Below, piece by piece: positions 14,814 to 22,923 of a stretch of 64,000 nucleotides of DNA (position 1 is the first letter of the stretch; each line of letters opens with the position of its first letter). Position numbers and translations under genes: made by a program. The DNA comes from Paractinoplanes durhamensis (GTDB lineage Bacteria > Actinomycetota > Actinomycetes > Mycobacteriales > Micromonosporaceae), in NCBI RefSeq assembly GCF_016862175.1, contig NZ_BOML01000005.1, positions 152,862-216,861 on the forward strand. The letters are read 5' to 3'. The notes beneath the pieces are model-generated. The model saw only the letters and a program-made list of their open reading frames with translations, searched no databases and was not told the origin of the DNA.

Positions 14814-16030
14814 ACGACGACGACTACGGCACGAGCCTGCTCGAGCCGCTGCGCGGCGAGCCGGGCGGCCTGCCCGCGATCGACGTGCCGAAGGCGATGC
14901 GCGACGGCCGCCGGATGCGCCGCCGCTGGTGGGTGGGCGGTTCGGGACTGCTCGCGGCGGCCTCGGCCGCCCTGGTCGGCGGCAGCCTGCTGCTGGCACC
15001 GGCCACCGACGGCACCCCGGATCCGGGGCCGAGCCTGCCGCCCGACCCGGTCGTGCCGGCCGCCTGCACGCTGACGCAGCTGCCCCGCGGCGGTCACCGG
15101 AGTGTCGAGGTCTACGGCACCGACGCCGCCGGCCGGTGGCAGGTGGGCATCGTCGACCCGGTCTCCGGCGGAGCCCAGTCACCGGTGGTGATCTGGCACG
15201 ACGGCAAGATCGTCGAGCAGGCGGTGGCGCCGGTGAAGCAAACCGTCCTCTACGACATCAACGCGTCGGGCGTCGCGGTCGGCTACAGCCAGTCCGGCAC
15301 GCACTACCCCTACGTCTATCAGAACGGCGAGTTCCGCCGGCTCAAGGGCGGCGCCGGCGAGGCCTCGAAGATCAACGACGACGGCCTGATCGTGGGCAAG
15401 CTGTTCCAGAAGGGCGGCATCGGCGTCCCGGTCCGCTGGCGGTCGGCCGACGCCGAGCCGGAGCCGCTGACCGTCCCGCCCGGTTCGGGGCGCAGCGAGC
15501 CGAAATCGCCCGGAGCCAAGTACCTCTACGGCTTCTTCGACCTGGCCGAGGACGGCACGATCCTGGGGATCCAGACGGACATCGACGGGCGGAGCTTCCT
15601 CTGGATGCCGGACGGCACGGTGCACGACATCGGGAAGCCGCCGGGGACGACGGGCATCGACGGCCGGTTCGGCCCGACGGCGCTGCGCTTCGGCTGGGTC
15701 TACGGCCGGTTCACGGCGCTGACCACGCTCAACGGCCACGGGGTCGGAAGCCCGAACTCTCCGGATTCGGCCATGTACCGCTACGAGCCGCACAGCGGCA
15801 CCTGGCAGAAGTTACCCGGCGCCGCGACGACCGGCGGTTCCGGGCCGCAGGTCATCATCGGCGCCACGGTCGTCGAGCTGCCGACGGATCCGGCGCTGGT
15901 GCAGGCCGGTCAGGGCACCTTCGACGTGGCGGCGGTCAGTGCGGACGGGCGCACCGTGGCCGGTAACGCCCTCAGCAACCGCTCCGATCCGGCCGTGCCG
16001 TTCCAGCCGCTCATCTGGCGCTGCGAATAG
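14810..16030 (+). CDS. Membrane-anchored partner of the SigE-type sigma factor
   Basis: A 406-residue protein. A cytoplasmic N-tail (residues 1-42) ends with RRMRRRWW, one membrane helix follows (VGGSGLLAAASAALVGGSLLLAP), then a Pro-rich stalk and a large external domain of repeated beta units. Units such as DINASGVAVGYS, KINDDGLIVGKLF and AVSADGRTVAGNAL resemble HAF/SBBP-type beta-propeller repeats. The order sigma factor-membrane protein with ATGA overlap is that of sigma/anti-sigma pairs, but no zinc anti-sigma motif is present, so anti-sigma activity is inference. It overlaps the convergent oxidoreductase gene by 20 bases. Confidence 0.78.
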   Translation: MNDDDYGTSLLEPLRGEPGGLPAIDVPKAMRDGRRMRRRWWVGGSGLLAAASAALVGGSLLLAPATDGTPDPGPSLPPDPVVPAACTLTQLPRGGHRSVEVYGTDAAGRWQVGIVDPVSGGAQSPVVIWHDGKIVEQAVAPVKQTVLYDINASGVAVGYSQSGTHYPYVYQNGEFRRLKGGAGEASKINDDGLIVGKLFQKGGIGVPVRWRSADAEPEPLTVPPGSGRSEPKSPGAKYLYGFFDLAEDGTILGIQTDIDGRSFLWMPDGTVHDIGKPPGTTGIDGRFGPTALRFGWVYGRFTALTTLNGHGVGSPNSPDSAMYRYEPHSGTWQKLPGAATTGGSGPQVIIGATVVELPTDPALVQAGQGTFDVAAVSADGRTVAGNALSNRSDPAVPFQPLIWRCE

Positions 16031-16916
16031 CCACCGTCCGGCCGGTGGTGACCGCCTCCTGGGCGGCCTCCAGGACGGCGGTCACCACGGTGCCGAAGCG
16101 GATGTCCAGCTCGGATTTCGGGCCGCCGGCCGCCGCGGCGAGCAGCTGGTCGATCGCCCGGGTCAGTGCCTCGGTCGGCAGCCACTCGGCCTCGGGCGCC
16201 ACCCGGAAGCCGGCCTCACCGGCGAACACGGTCTCCTCGCGTTCCGCGGCCGGGGCGGCGTCGACGGTCAGGGTGAGGCTGCTGATCGCACCGTCGGCGT
16301 GCCGCAGCAGCAGGTGGGTCATGTCGTGCGGGCCGGCCATCGCGGCCGCCTCGGTGACCGGGCCGAGCACCGGCAGCAGCGCGGCGACCGCGTGCGGGCC
16401 GACGTCCCACAGGCCGCCGCTCTCCTTGCGCCACGGCGACGCGCCGAACGGGTTGTCCCCGACGAAGATCGAGCCGAGGTGGTCGACCCGGGCCTCCCGC
16501 CAGCCGCCGGTCGCGGCCGCCTCGGCCAGGAACTCGGCGACCGGGGGCATCAGCCGCCGGGTGAAGAACACCACCGACGCCAGGTCGCGCTCGGCGACCG
16601 CGTCGGCGATCTCCTGCGCCTCGGCCGCGGTGAACGCCACCGGCTTGTCGAGCAGCAGATGCTTGCCGGCCTTGGCGGCGCGCAGCGCGAGCGGCGCCTG
16701 CACGTCCGGCGGCAACGCGATCGCCACCGCGTCGACGTCGGCGAGAAGCTCCTCGATCTCGGCGTACGCCCGGGCGCCGTGCAATGCGGCAAGCTCGGCC
16801 GCCTTGTCGGGATTGCGGCCCCAGACCCCGACAAGCTCGACATCCGGGTGTTCCGCCAACGCGGGCGCGTGCGCCTGATGGGCCCAGGGTCCCGTGCCGA
16901 ATAGTCCGAAGCGCAT
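16011..16916 (-). CDS. Gfo/Idh/MocA-family NAD(P)-dependent oxidoreductase
   Basis: A 301-residue oxidoreductase. The N-terminal Rossmann domain starts MRFGLFGTGPWA, with IALPPDVQAPLALRAAKAGKHLLLDKPVAF holding the conserved Lys-Pro of the EKP-type motif. The C-terminal alpha/beta domain has GGLWDVGPHAVAALLPVLG, including the family's catalytic-region His. Such enzymes oxidise or reduce sugars and cyclitols; the substrate is not evident. It converges on the sigma-partner gene with a 20-base overlap and diverges from two small membrane proteins. Confidence 0.9.
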   Translation of the reverse strand: MRFGLFGTGPWAHQAHAPALAEHPDVELVGVWGRNPDKAAELAALHGARAYAEIEELLADVDAVAIALPPDVQAPLALRAAKAGKHLLLDKPVAFTAAEAQEIADAVAERDLASVVFFTRRLMPPVAEFLAEAAATGGWREARVDHLGSIFVGDNPFGASPWRKESGGLWDVGPHAVAALLPVLGPVTEAAAMAGPHDMTHLLLRHADGAISSLTLTVDAAPAAEREETVFAGEAGFRVAPEAEWLPTEALTRAIDQLLAAAAGGPKSELDIRFGTVVTAVLEAAQEAVTTGRTVAIRSAR

Positions 16917-17001
16917 GCCACGACCTGCCTCTCTAGCTGCTAGAACGCAAGCTATCCGCCCGCTGGTTTATCCCGCAAACCGAGATCAGTACGCTGGCCG
17001 G

Positions 17002-17367
17002 GTGAACGGTCCCCTGTCGGTCGCGACGATCGTCGTCGCCCTCGTGCTGGCGGCGTGGCTCCTGCTGCGCGCCGCACTCAACCGTGCGCCCAGCCGCTTC
17101 GACCTGCTGGCCACCGCCGTGCTCGGCGCGCTGGTCGCGGTGCTCGTCCTGGTCGCCGTGGTCGGCCTCTTCGGAGACCACCGGCCGTCCGATACACCTA
17201 CCTTCGGCGGCTACCTGATCACTACGATCGCGTTCGCCCCCACCGCCATCTACCTGGCCCGGATGGAGCCGACCCGATGGGGCAACCTGATCCTCGGCGT
17301 CGCCTGTCTGGTGCTGCCGGTCCTCGTGCTGCGGCTGCAGCAGATTGCGTCGGTGACCGTTGCCTGA
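17002..17367 (+). CDS. Small four-helix membrane protein
   Basis: A 121-residue integral membrane protein with about four helices: LSVATIVVALVLAAWLLL, LLATAVLGALVAVLVLVAVVGLF, GYLITTIAFAPTAIYLA and LILGVACLVLPVLVLRL. A conserved-looking motif ARMEPTRWGN lies between helices 3 and 4. GTG 17002 is used; the ribosome site is weak. The gene overlaps the next membrane protein by 8 bases, so both probably form one complex. The family is not recognised with certainty and the function is unknown. Confidence 0.72.
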   Translation: MNGPLSVATIVVALVLAAWLLLRAALNRAPSRFDLLATAVLGALVAVLVLVAVVGLFGDHRPSDTPTFGGYLITTIAFAPTAIYLARMEPTRWGNLILGVACLVLPVLVLRLQQIASVTVA

Positions 17368-17809
17368 CTCTCCCGCCCGCACCCGCCCGGTCGACGCCGC
17401 GCTGCACACCGGCCTGGGCCGGGTGCTGCTGTTCATCTACGGCGTCTTCGCCCTGTCGGCGAGCGCCCGCGCCCTCGTGCAGATCCTCTCGAAGTTCGAC
17501 GAGGCGCCGCTCGCCTACCTGCTGTCCGCGCTGGCCGGCGTGGTCTACATCGCGGCCACCGTCGGCCTCGCGATCGGCGGCGAGCGCGGCCGGCGGATCG
17601 CCCTGGTCAGCTGCAGCATCGAGCTGATCGGCGTACTCGTGGTCGGCACCCTGAGCGTCGCCGACGCGGTCGCCTTCCCGGACGACACCGTGTGGTCGCG
17701 GTTCGGCAGCGGCTACGGCTACGTCCCGCTCGTGCTCCCGTTCTTCGGCCTCGGGTGGATCTGGAAACACCGCCCCACTCAGCCGGAAACCCGCGACGAC
17801 AACGCCTAG
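17360..17809 (+). CDS. Small membrane protein, partner of upstream gene
   Basis: A 149-residue membrane protein with four helices (VLLFIYGVFALSASARALVQIL, LAYLLSALAGVVYIAATVGLAI, IALVSCSIELIGVLVVGTLSV and YVPLVLPFFGLGWIW). It starts at TTG 17360 inside the end of the preceding gene, so it is translated by coupling. The stop codon TAG (17807-17809) lies in a CTAG that also carries the stop of the convergent NB-ARC gene. No enzyme motif is seen. Confidence 0.75.
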   Translation: MPDSPARTRPVDAALHTGLGRVLLFIYGVFALSASARALVQILSKFDEAPLAYLLSALAGVVYIAATVGLAIGGERGRRIALVSCSIELIGVLVVGTLSVADAVAFPDDTVWSRFGSGYGYVPLVLPFFGLGWIWKHRPTQPETRDDNA

Positions 17810-20091
17810 ATCTGTCCCAGCCAGGACACGATCGCGGCCCGCAGCGCTTCGAGCTCGGTCCGTCCCTGAGCGATCAAGCCGATCACCTCGTCGAGGAGCT
17901 CGCGCGCGGCCGGGACGGCCTCGGCCGATCGGCCCCGCCGTCCCTTCATCCCGATAATCAGGTAGCGCACGGTCAGCGTGTCGGCGTGGGTCGCGCCGAG
18001 CACGCGCCGATAGTCGCCGAGCAGGCGTTCCATTTCGGAGAGTGCCTCGGCGCCCTCGCCGGCCGCTTCCAACCCGGCACAGAGCTCGATTCCTACCTCG
18101 AGAACCTCCGGATCGTCCGGACCGAGCACCCGTCCGAGGCCGTCGAGCAGCAGTCGCAATTCCGCGACGGCGGCCACCGGGTTGTCCGGTCCGAGGGTCT
18201 CGACGAGGGCGATCCGGGTGTTGAGCGTGTCGCGGTGGTCACCGCCGAGCACGCGTTCGTAGTCGTCGATCAACCTGCGCAGACCGGCGACCGCCTCGTC
18301 GTGGTCGCCGGTCTCGTCCTGCCAGTGGGCAACCGCGTGCCGGGTGGCCAGCGTGTTCGGATGATCCGCACCGAGCAGCTGCTCCCTCGTCCGCAACAGG
18401 TCCCGTAGCCCGGCCAGCGCCGCAACGGCGTCGCCGGCCCGGCCGACTGCCCAGCAGAGGTTGTTCCGGATCGTCAGGCTGTCGGCGTGCTCGGGCCCCA
18501 GTCGCTCGATCGCGATCGGCAGGAGCCGTTCCCAATACCGCACGGCGGCCGACAACAGGCCCTGGCGCGGGAGACTGTTGCCGGCGAGGAGCAGGAGCTG
18601 GTGAAGCTTGCCGTCCCACAGCGCTCCCCCCGCGTGCTCGATCAGCGCCTCGACGTTGGCCCGCAGCAGGTCGACGAGCCCGAGGTCGCCTTCGACGTCC
18701 GGCCAGATCTCCAGAAGTGCGTCCGCCGCGCACACCGCCGCTCCCGCGATACGGTCGGCCGGCCCGGACTCCCGGACGCTCCGTTGGAGCAATTGGTGCA
18801 CCACAACGGCCCGGCGCTCGTCGTCGAGCCGGCCGAGGCTGAGAACCTCGAGGTTGGCCAGGCCGTCCCAGGAGTCGTCGGCGGTGGTCGCCCGGCCACG
18901 GCGGTCGGTGAGCATCTTCTGCACGGGGGCGGCGGTGAACATGCCGGCCGGGATGCCGTTGGGGCTGAGCACCGCCGCCAGTTCGAGCAGGGGCAGGGCC
19001 GCACCGGACGGGTCGCGCTCGTTCGCTCTCTCGATCGAGAGCGCGAACGTCGATGTCAGGGTGGCCGCGTAGTCGTCGGGCCGAAGCCTCGTCTGGAGCT
19101 CGTCGAGCCGGCGTGCCCGGAACCGCCGCAGATACTCGTCGCAGGTCAGATGCCGGTCCATGAGGTACGCCGCGGCCTGCGCGAGGGCGAGCGGAAGGTG
19201 ACCCAGCTCGTCGGCCAGCCGATCGACAGCGTGCGGATCATGGAGCCCCGGACCGAGCTTCTCACTCAGGTAGCGATGTGACTCCGCCGGCTCGAACGGG
19301 CCGACCGGCAGGATGGTGCGGTGATGCCCGGCCAGGGCGGCCTCACGGCTCCGGGTGGTCACCACGGCGTTGCCGTTGCCGGCCGGTGGCCACAACCCAC
19401 TCAGGTCGGCCGGGTCCTGGAGGTCGTCGAGCACGATCAGCCACCGGAGGCCGTCCGGCTCGGACAGCGCGGCCAGGAACAGGTCGGCGGCGGCCGGTGC
19501 GTCCGTCTCCTCGATGCCGAGAAGCGCCGCCGCATCGGCGTACCCGGCGATGATCTTCTCGCGCGAGGTCGCCGTGACCCAGACGACGATCTCGACCTGG
19601 TAGTCGGCCCAGGACCGCCGAGCCAACTCGGCCGCGAGCTGCGTCTTGCCCACTCCGCCGAGCCCGTTGAGCACGAAGAGGTGACCGGGGCGGAAGGCGT
19701 CGTCGAGGTCGGTGGCGACCCGCCGATGCTGGTGCGCGCCGGCCAACGAGGGCGGCCGCCCACCGACCCACTGCTGTCGGCCGGTCTCCCGGGCTTCGTC
19801 GCGGAGCATCCGGCGCAGATCCCGCAGCCACGGGTCGAGGTCGGGCTCGCCGGGAAACTTCGCGTAGCGGTGGCACGCGGCCACCACCGCTCGCACGAAG
19901 GCTTGGTCGACGGCCCGCCCGGTGGACAATTTGTCATGAATTGTCGCGTGTGGATAACCATCACCCGCGGCCCGGGTCAGTTTTTCGATCGCTCGATAGG
20001 GTGGTGTACCGCAATCCACCCGCCACTGCCGGAGCTTTGCGGCATACGCTTGGCGTGCGCTCAGCGGCGCATCTTCGACACGGGTGGCCAT
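17806..20091 (-). CDS. STAND-type NB-ARC/TPR protein
   Basis: A 761-residue signal-transduction ATPase. Residues 1-110 are a helical effector or DNA-binding-like region (AYAAKLRQWRVDCGTPPYRAIEKLTRAA...HATIHDKL) resembling the XRE-like start of actinobacterial NB-ARC proteins. The NTPase has P-loop NGLGGVGKTQLA near residue 140, Walker B LIVLDDLQDP and the GLPLAL-type GHLPLALAQAAAYL. Residues 540-760 hold five or so TPR units with the signature LGxDHPNTLxTR (Kinesin-light-chain type). STAND proteins act as sensors that oligomerise on ligand; roles include regulation and phage defence. Partners are unknown. It shares a CTAG stop overlap with the convergent gene. Confidence 0.88.
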   Translation of the reverse strand: MATRVEDAPLSARQAYAAKLRQWRVDCGTPPYRAIEKLTRAAGDGYPHATIHDKLSTGRAVDQAFVRAVVAACHRYAKFPGEPDLDPWLRDLRRMLRDEARETGRQQWVGGRPPSLAGAHQHRRVATDLDDAFRPGHLFVLNGLGGVGKTQLAAELARRSWADYQVEIVVWVTATSREKIIAGYADAAALLGIEETDAPAAADLFLAALSEPDGLRWLIVLDDLQDPADLSGLWPPAGNGNAVVTTRSREAALAGHHRTILPVGPFEPAESHRYLSEKLGPGLHDPHAVDRLADELGHLPLALAQAAAYLMDRHLTCDEYLRRFRARRLDELQTRLRPDDYAATLTSTFALSIERANERDPSGAALPLLELAAVLSPNGIPAGMFTAAPVQKMLTDRRGRATTADDSWDGLANLEVLSLGRLDDERRAVVVHQLLQRSVRESGPADRIAGAAVCAADALLEIWPDVEGDLGLVDLLRANVEALIEHAGGALWDGKLHQLLLLAGNSLPRQGLLSAAVRYWERLLPIAIERLGPEHADSLTIRNNLCWAVGRAGDAVAALAGLRDLLRTREQLLGADHPNTLATRHAVAHWQDETGDHDEAVAGLRRLIDDYERVLGGDHRDTLNTRIALVETLGPDNPVAAVAELRLLLDGLGRVLGPDDPEVLEVGIELCAGLEAAGEGAEALSEMERLLGDYRRVLGATHADTLTVRYLIIGMKGRRGRSAEAVPAARELLDEVIGLIAQGRTELEALRAAIVSWLGQI

Positions 20092-20197
20092 AGACAGAAT
20101 GTGACCACTTAACCTCGCTCCGTGTCGACAGGTGGCCGCGTTCGGATCTGTCCGGATGTCTTAAACGGACATCAAACGGCACCCGATGCGGCCGCCG

Positions 20198-21661
20198 TCA
20201 GGTGTCGGCCTCGACGGTATGCGGGACGAAGTAGCTCTGGTCCTTTGTTACCAGGCCGTCGGTGCCCAGGCCCTCGCGGATGCCCATGCCGGCCGGCTCG
20301 CCGTCGATCAGCCAGGAGCCGATCACCGGGTGGACGGTGCCCTCCAAGCCGTCGAACGACGGGAGCTCGCACAGCTCCTGGACCACGAACAGGCCGTCCG
20401 ACCCGTACTCGGAAGGGTTTTCGGTGATTGTCCGGCCGTCGCCGACCAGCGTTACCGAACCGCCCTCCCGGCCCCACACCGGTTTTTTCGCGTAGCTCTT
20501 CAGCGTGGCCGCTCCGGCGGAGCCGGCGAAGTAGGCCGGGAGCAGGTATTTGCTGCGCTCCGGGTCGTCACCGAACAGCTTCCACAGGACCGGCAGCAGG
20601 GCCTTGTTGCCGAGGAGAGCGGCCTTGTAGGGCGGCTCGATCCAGACCGTGCCGTGCTTCGTCGGGTCGGCCATGTTGCGGAAGAAGCCCTTGCCGCCCT
20701 CTTCCGTCCAGAACCATTCCCACGGGTAGAGCATGAAGATGATGTCGATCGGCTGGGATTTGTCCTCCCGGCCGGGCTCGGGCACGAAGAGCACGCGGTC
20801 GCCGGCGACGTCCCAGCCGATCTGGCTCATCGCGATCAGCTCGACCGGGTAGCCGGCCTCCTCCGCGGTCGACATGAGATAGGCGACGTTCATCCGGTCC
20901 TCGCCGGTCGTCTCGCTCGTCTCGTACGCAAAGAAGATCTTCGGTTTTTCCGGGAGCCAGGTGCGGGCCTCGCGCAGCTTGTCGATGTTGCGCCGCCACG
21001 CGCCGGGGTTGGCCGGCTCGCCGTCGGCCGCCTCCCAGCCGACCAGGCGGTCGTGCAGGGAGTTCCACTGGCGCCACGGGTGCTGGGTCACGCCGGTCTG
21101 GTCGACCCAGTGCCACTGGATGACCGCGCTCTCCACCAGCGACGTCGGCGTCTGCCCGTTCAGCTCGAGCATCTTGGGAGTGGAGCCGGCCCCGTTGTAC
21201 CAAAGATCGAAGCGGGCGTAGATGCTCGGCGAGTAGTCCGGCGTCTGCATCGGCAACCGCATGTCGGGGTCTTTGTCGTAGTGCGTCCACGTGTCGGCGT
21301 CGCCGTCGAACCAGGTGCGGATGATCTGCTCGTGGGTGAACTCGGGGATCCCGATCTTGGCGAGGAAGCAGCTCTGCGGGTTGCAGACCGAGTTGAAGAA
21401 GCCGTCGCGGCGGCCCTGCACGGTGTGCCGCGGGCACTGCTTGACCATCCAGTCGCCGGCCTCGAGGCACATCGCGAACAGGGTCGAGGTGGCCGACTCC
21501 AGCTCCTCGATCTCGGCCGCGGTGAAGTCGTAATACGGCCCCTCCTGCCAGTACGAGATCATCGTCCCGTCGGGCAACTCGGTGTCGTTGTAGGTCAGTC
21601 CGAGACTGTAATTGGTGAGTTTCCACCCGTCTCGGACCGGACCATACGGAACTCGGCGCAC
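20198..21661 (-). CDS. Glutathionylspermidine synthase-like (YgiC-type) ATP-grasp protein
   Basis: A 487-residue protein of the GSP_synth preATP-grasp family. The long family-specific segments are clear: DLWYNGAGSTPKMLELNGQTPTSLVESAVIQWHW (ATP-grasp acidic ELNGQTPTSL), KLREARTW, FAYETSETTGEDRMNVAYL, and the C-terminal IGSWLIDGEPAGMGIRE with Mg/ATP-binding residues. It lacks the amidase domain of true glutathionylspermidine synthetase, as does E. coli YgiC. It is likely an ATP-dependent peptide or amine ligase of unknown substrate. GTG 21661 starts 2 bases after the YgiB-like gene, so the pair is one operon, matching ygiB-ygiC order. Confidence 0.88.
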   Translation of the reverse strand: MRRVPYGPVRDGWKLTNYSLGLTYNDTELPDGTMISYWQEGPYYDFTAAEIEELESATSTLFAMCLEAGDWMVKQCPRHTVQGRRDGFFNSVCNPQSCFLAKIGIPEFTHEQIIRTWFDGDADTWTHYDKDPDMRLPMQTPDYSPSIYARFDLWYNGAGSTPKMLELNGQTPTSLVESAVIQWHWVDQTGVTQHPWRQWNSLHDRLVGWEAADGEPANPGAWRRNIDKLREARTWLPEKPKIFFAYETSETTGEDRMNVAYLMSTAEEAGYPVELIAMSQIGWDVAGDRVLFVPEPGREDKSQPIDIIFMLYPWEWFWTEEGGKGFFRNMADPTKHGTVWIEPPYKAALLGNKALLPVLWKLFGDDPERSKYLLPAYFAGSAGAATLKSYAKKPVWGREGGSVTLVGDGRTITENPSEYGSDGLFVVQELCELPSFDGLEGTVHPVIGSWLIDGEPAGMGIREGLGTDGLVTKDQSYFVPHTVEADT

Positions 21662-21663
21662 GA

Positions 21664-22092
21664 TCAGCTACCAGACTTGCTCGAGGATTTTCCGGAGGAC
21701 TTGCTGGTGCCGCTGCCACCCTTGCCGACGACGCTGGTCTTGACCGTGCCGTTGCCGATCTTGCCGGAGGACGGCAGGCCGAACGCGGACCGGGACGCCT
21801 TGTCGTTGTAGGCGAACTTGGTGCCCCCGGACGGCAGCCTGCTGCCGACCGAGTAGCCGCGGCCGTAGGACGGCGAGTGCCAGATGTAATAGGGGTAGAT
21901 GCCGCCCGACGAGTGGTAGTGGTCGTCGTCGCAGTAGTCCTCGTCGACGATCACGCCATTCTGGTCGGCGCAGTAGAAGCCCTCGTCCTGGTAGCGGTTG
22001 CCGCTGTCGCAGGCCGCCGCGCCGCCCGCCGCCAGCAACATGAAGGTGCTGGTCAGCGAGACACTGCGGGAGGTCATGCGTCTATTCATCAT
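21664..22092 (-). CDS. YgiB-like exported protein paired with the ATP-grasp ligase
   Basis: A 142-residue protein with N-terminal signal-like helix SVSLTSTFMLLAAGGAAAC; the Cys could be lipidated although the residue at -3 is Ala. The mature part opens with a Cys/Asp cluster (YQDEGFYCADQNGVIVDEDYCDDDHYH), then a Tyr/Gly-rich centre and a Ser/Lys/Gly tail. Composition and the position next to a YgiC-like gene match DUF1190/YgiB-type proteins, but sequence identity to YgiB is not obvious. Possible envelope substrate or partner of the ligase. Start codon choice between 22092 and 22089 is open. Confidence 0.68.
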   Translation of the reverse strand: MMNRRMTSRSVSLTSTFMLLAAGGAAACDSGNRYQDEGFYCADQNGVIVDEDYCDDDHYHSSGGIYPYYIWHSPSYGRGYSVGSRLPSGGTKFAYNDKASRSAFGLPSSGKIGNGTVKTSVVGKGGSGTSKSSGKSSSKSGS

Positions 22093-22116
22093 CTCTTTGT
22101 AGCGCCCCTCAGCAAA

Positions 22117-22881
22117 CTAATCCCGAGGGCCACCGGCCACGTAGATGACCTGACCGGAGACGAACCCGGCGCCCTCGCTGACGAGGAAGGATACGGTGTT
22201 CGCGACGTCTTCGGGACGACCTGAACGGCCCACCGGGATCTGACCGATGGCGGCCTTCTCGAAATCGGCGAAATCGACCCCGACCCGGGCGGCGGTGGCG
22301 GCGGTCATGTCGGTGACGATGAAGCCGGGGGCGACCGCGTTGGCGGTGATGCCGTAGCGGCCGAGCTCGATCGCGAGGGTCTTGGTGAAGCCCTGCAGAC
22401 CGGCCTTGGCCGCCGAGTAGTTGGCCTGACCGCGGTTGCCCAGCGCCGAGGTGCTGGAGAGGCTGACGATCCGGCCCCAGCCCGCGTCCACCATGTGCTT
22501 CTGCACGGCCCGGCTGAACAGGAACGCGCCGCGCAGGTGGACCGCCATCACGGTCTCCCAGTCGTCCTCGCTCATCTTGAACAGCAGGTTGTCGCGCAGC
22601 ACGCCGGCGTTGTTGACCAGCACGGTCGGCGCACCCAGCTCGGCCACCACCCGCTCGGTGGCCGCCGCGACCTGCACCGGGTCGGAGACGTCGGCCCCGA
22701 CCGCCAGGGCGGTGCCGCCGGCGTCGTGGATCGCGGTCACGGTGTTGGCGCAGGCACCCTCGTCGAGGTCGACGACGGCGACGGCGAGCCCGTCGGCGGC
22801 GAGCTTGCGGGCGGTGGCCTCACCGATCCCTCGCGCGGCTCCGGTGACGATGGCTACCCGGGTGGGTGCGGACTGCGACAT
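22117..22881 (-). CDS. fabG: Short-chain dehydrogenase/3-oxoacyl-ACP reductase
   Basis: A 254-residue classical SDR. The cofactor motif is TGAARGIGEA, with ADVSDP and NNAGVL; catalytic Ser-Tyr-Lys lie in SLSSTSALG and YSAAKAG, and the C-terminal FIVTDMTAAT and GQVIYVAGGP fit FabG-type beta-ketoacyl reductases. Asp in VVDLDE after strand 2 would usually favour NAD(H), so it may act on another hydroxyacyl substrate. ATG 22881 has GGAGG 6 bases upstream. It stands alone between the GH13 gene and the YgiB/YgiC pair, all on the same strand. Confidence 0.88.
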   Translation of the reverse strand: MSQSAPTRVAIVTGAARGIGEATARKLAADGLAVAVVDLDEGACANTVTAIHDAGGTALAVGADVSDPVQVAAATERVVAELGAPTVLVNNAGVLRDNLLFKMSEDDWETVMAVHLRGAFLFSRAVQKHMVDAGWGRIVSLSSTSALGNRGQANYSAAKAGLQGFTKTLAIELGRYGITANAVAPGFIVTDMTAATAARVGVDFADFEKAAIGQIPVGRSGRPEDVANTVSFLVSEGAGFVSGQVIYVAGGPRD

Positions 22882-22923
22882 TGCGGCCTCCACTGATCTA
22901 CCGACGGCCGACTGTAACCCGGC

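Noticed and set aside
20155..20173. GATGTC/GACATC inverted repeat upstream of the NB-ARC gene
   Set aside because: Only six-base arms; could be an operator but chance is not excluded.
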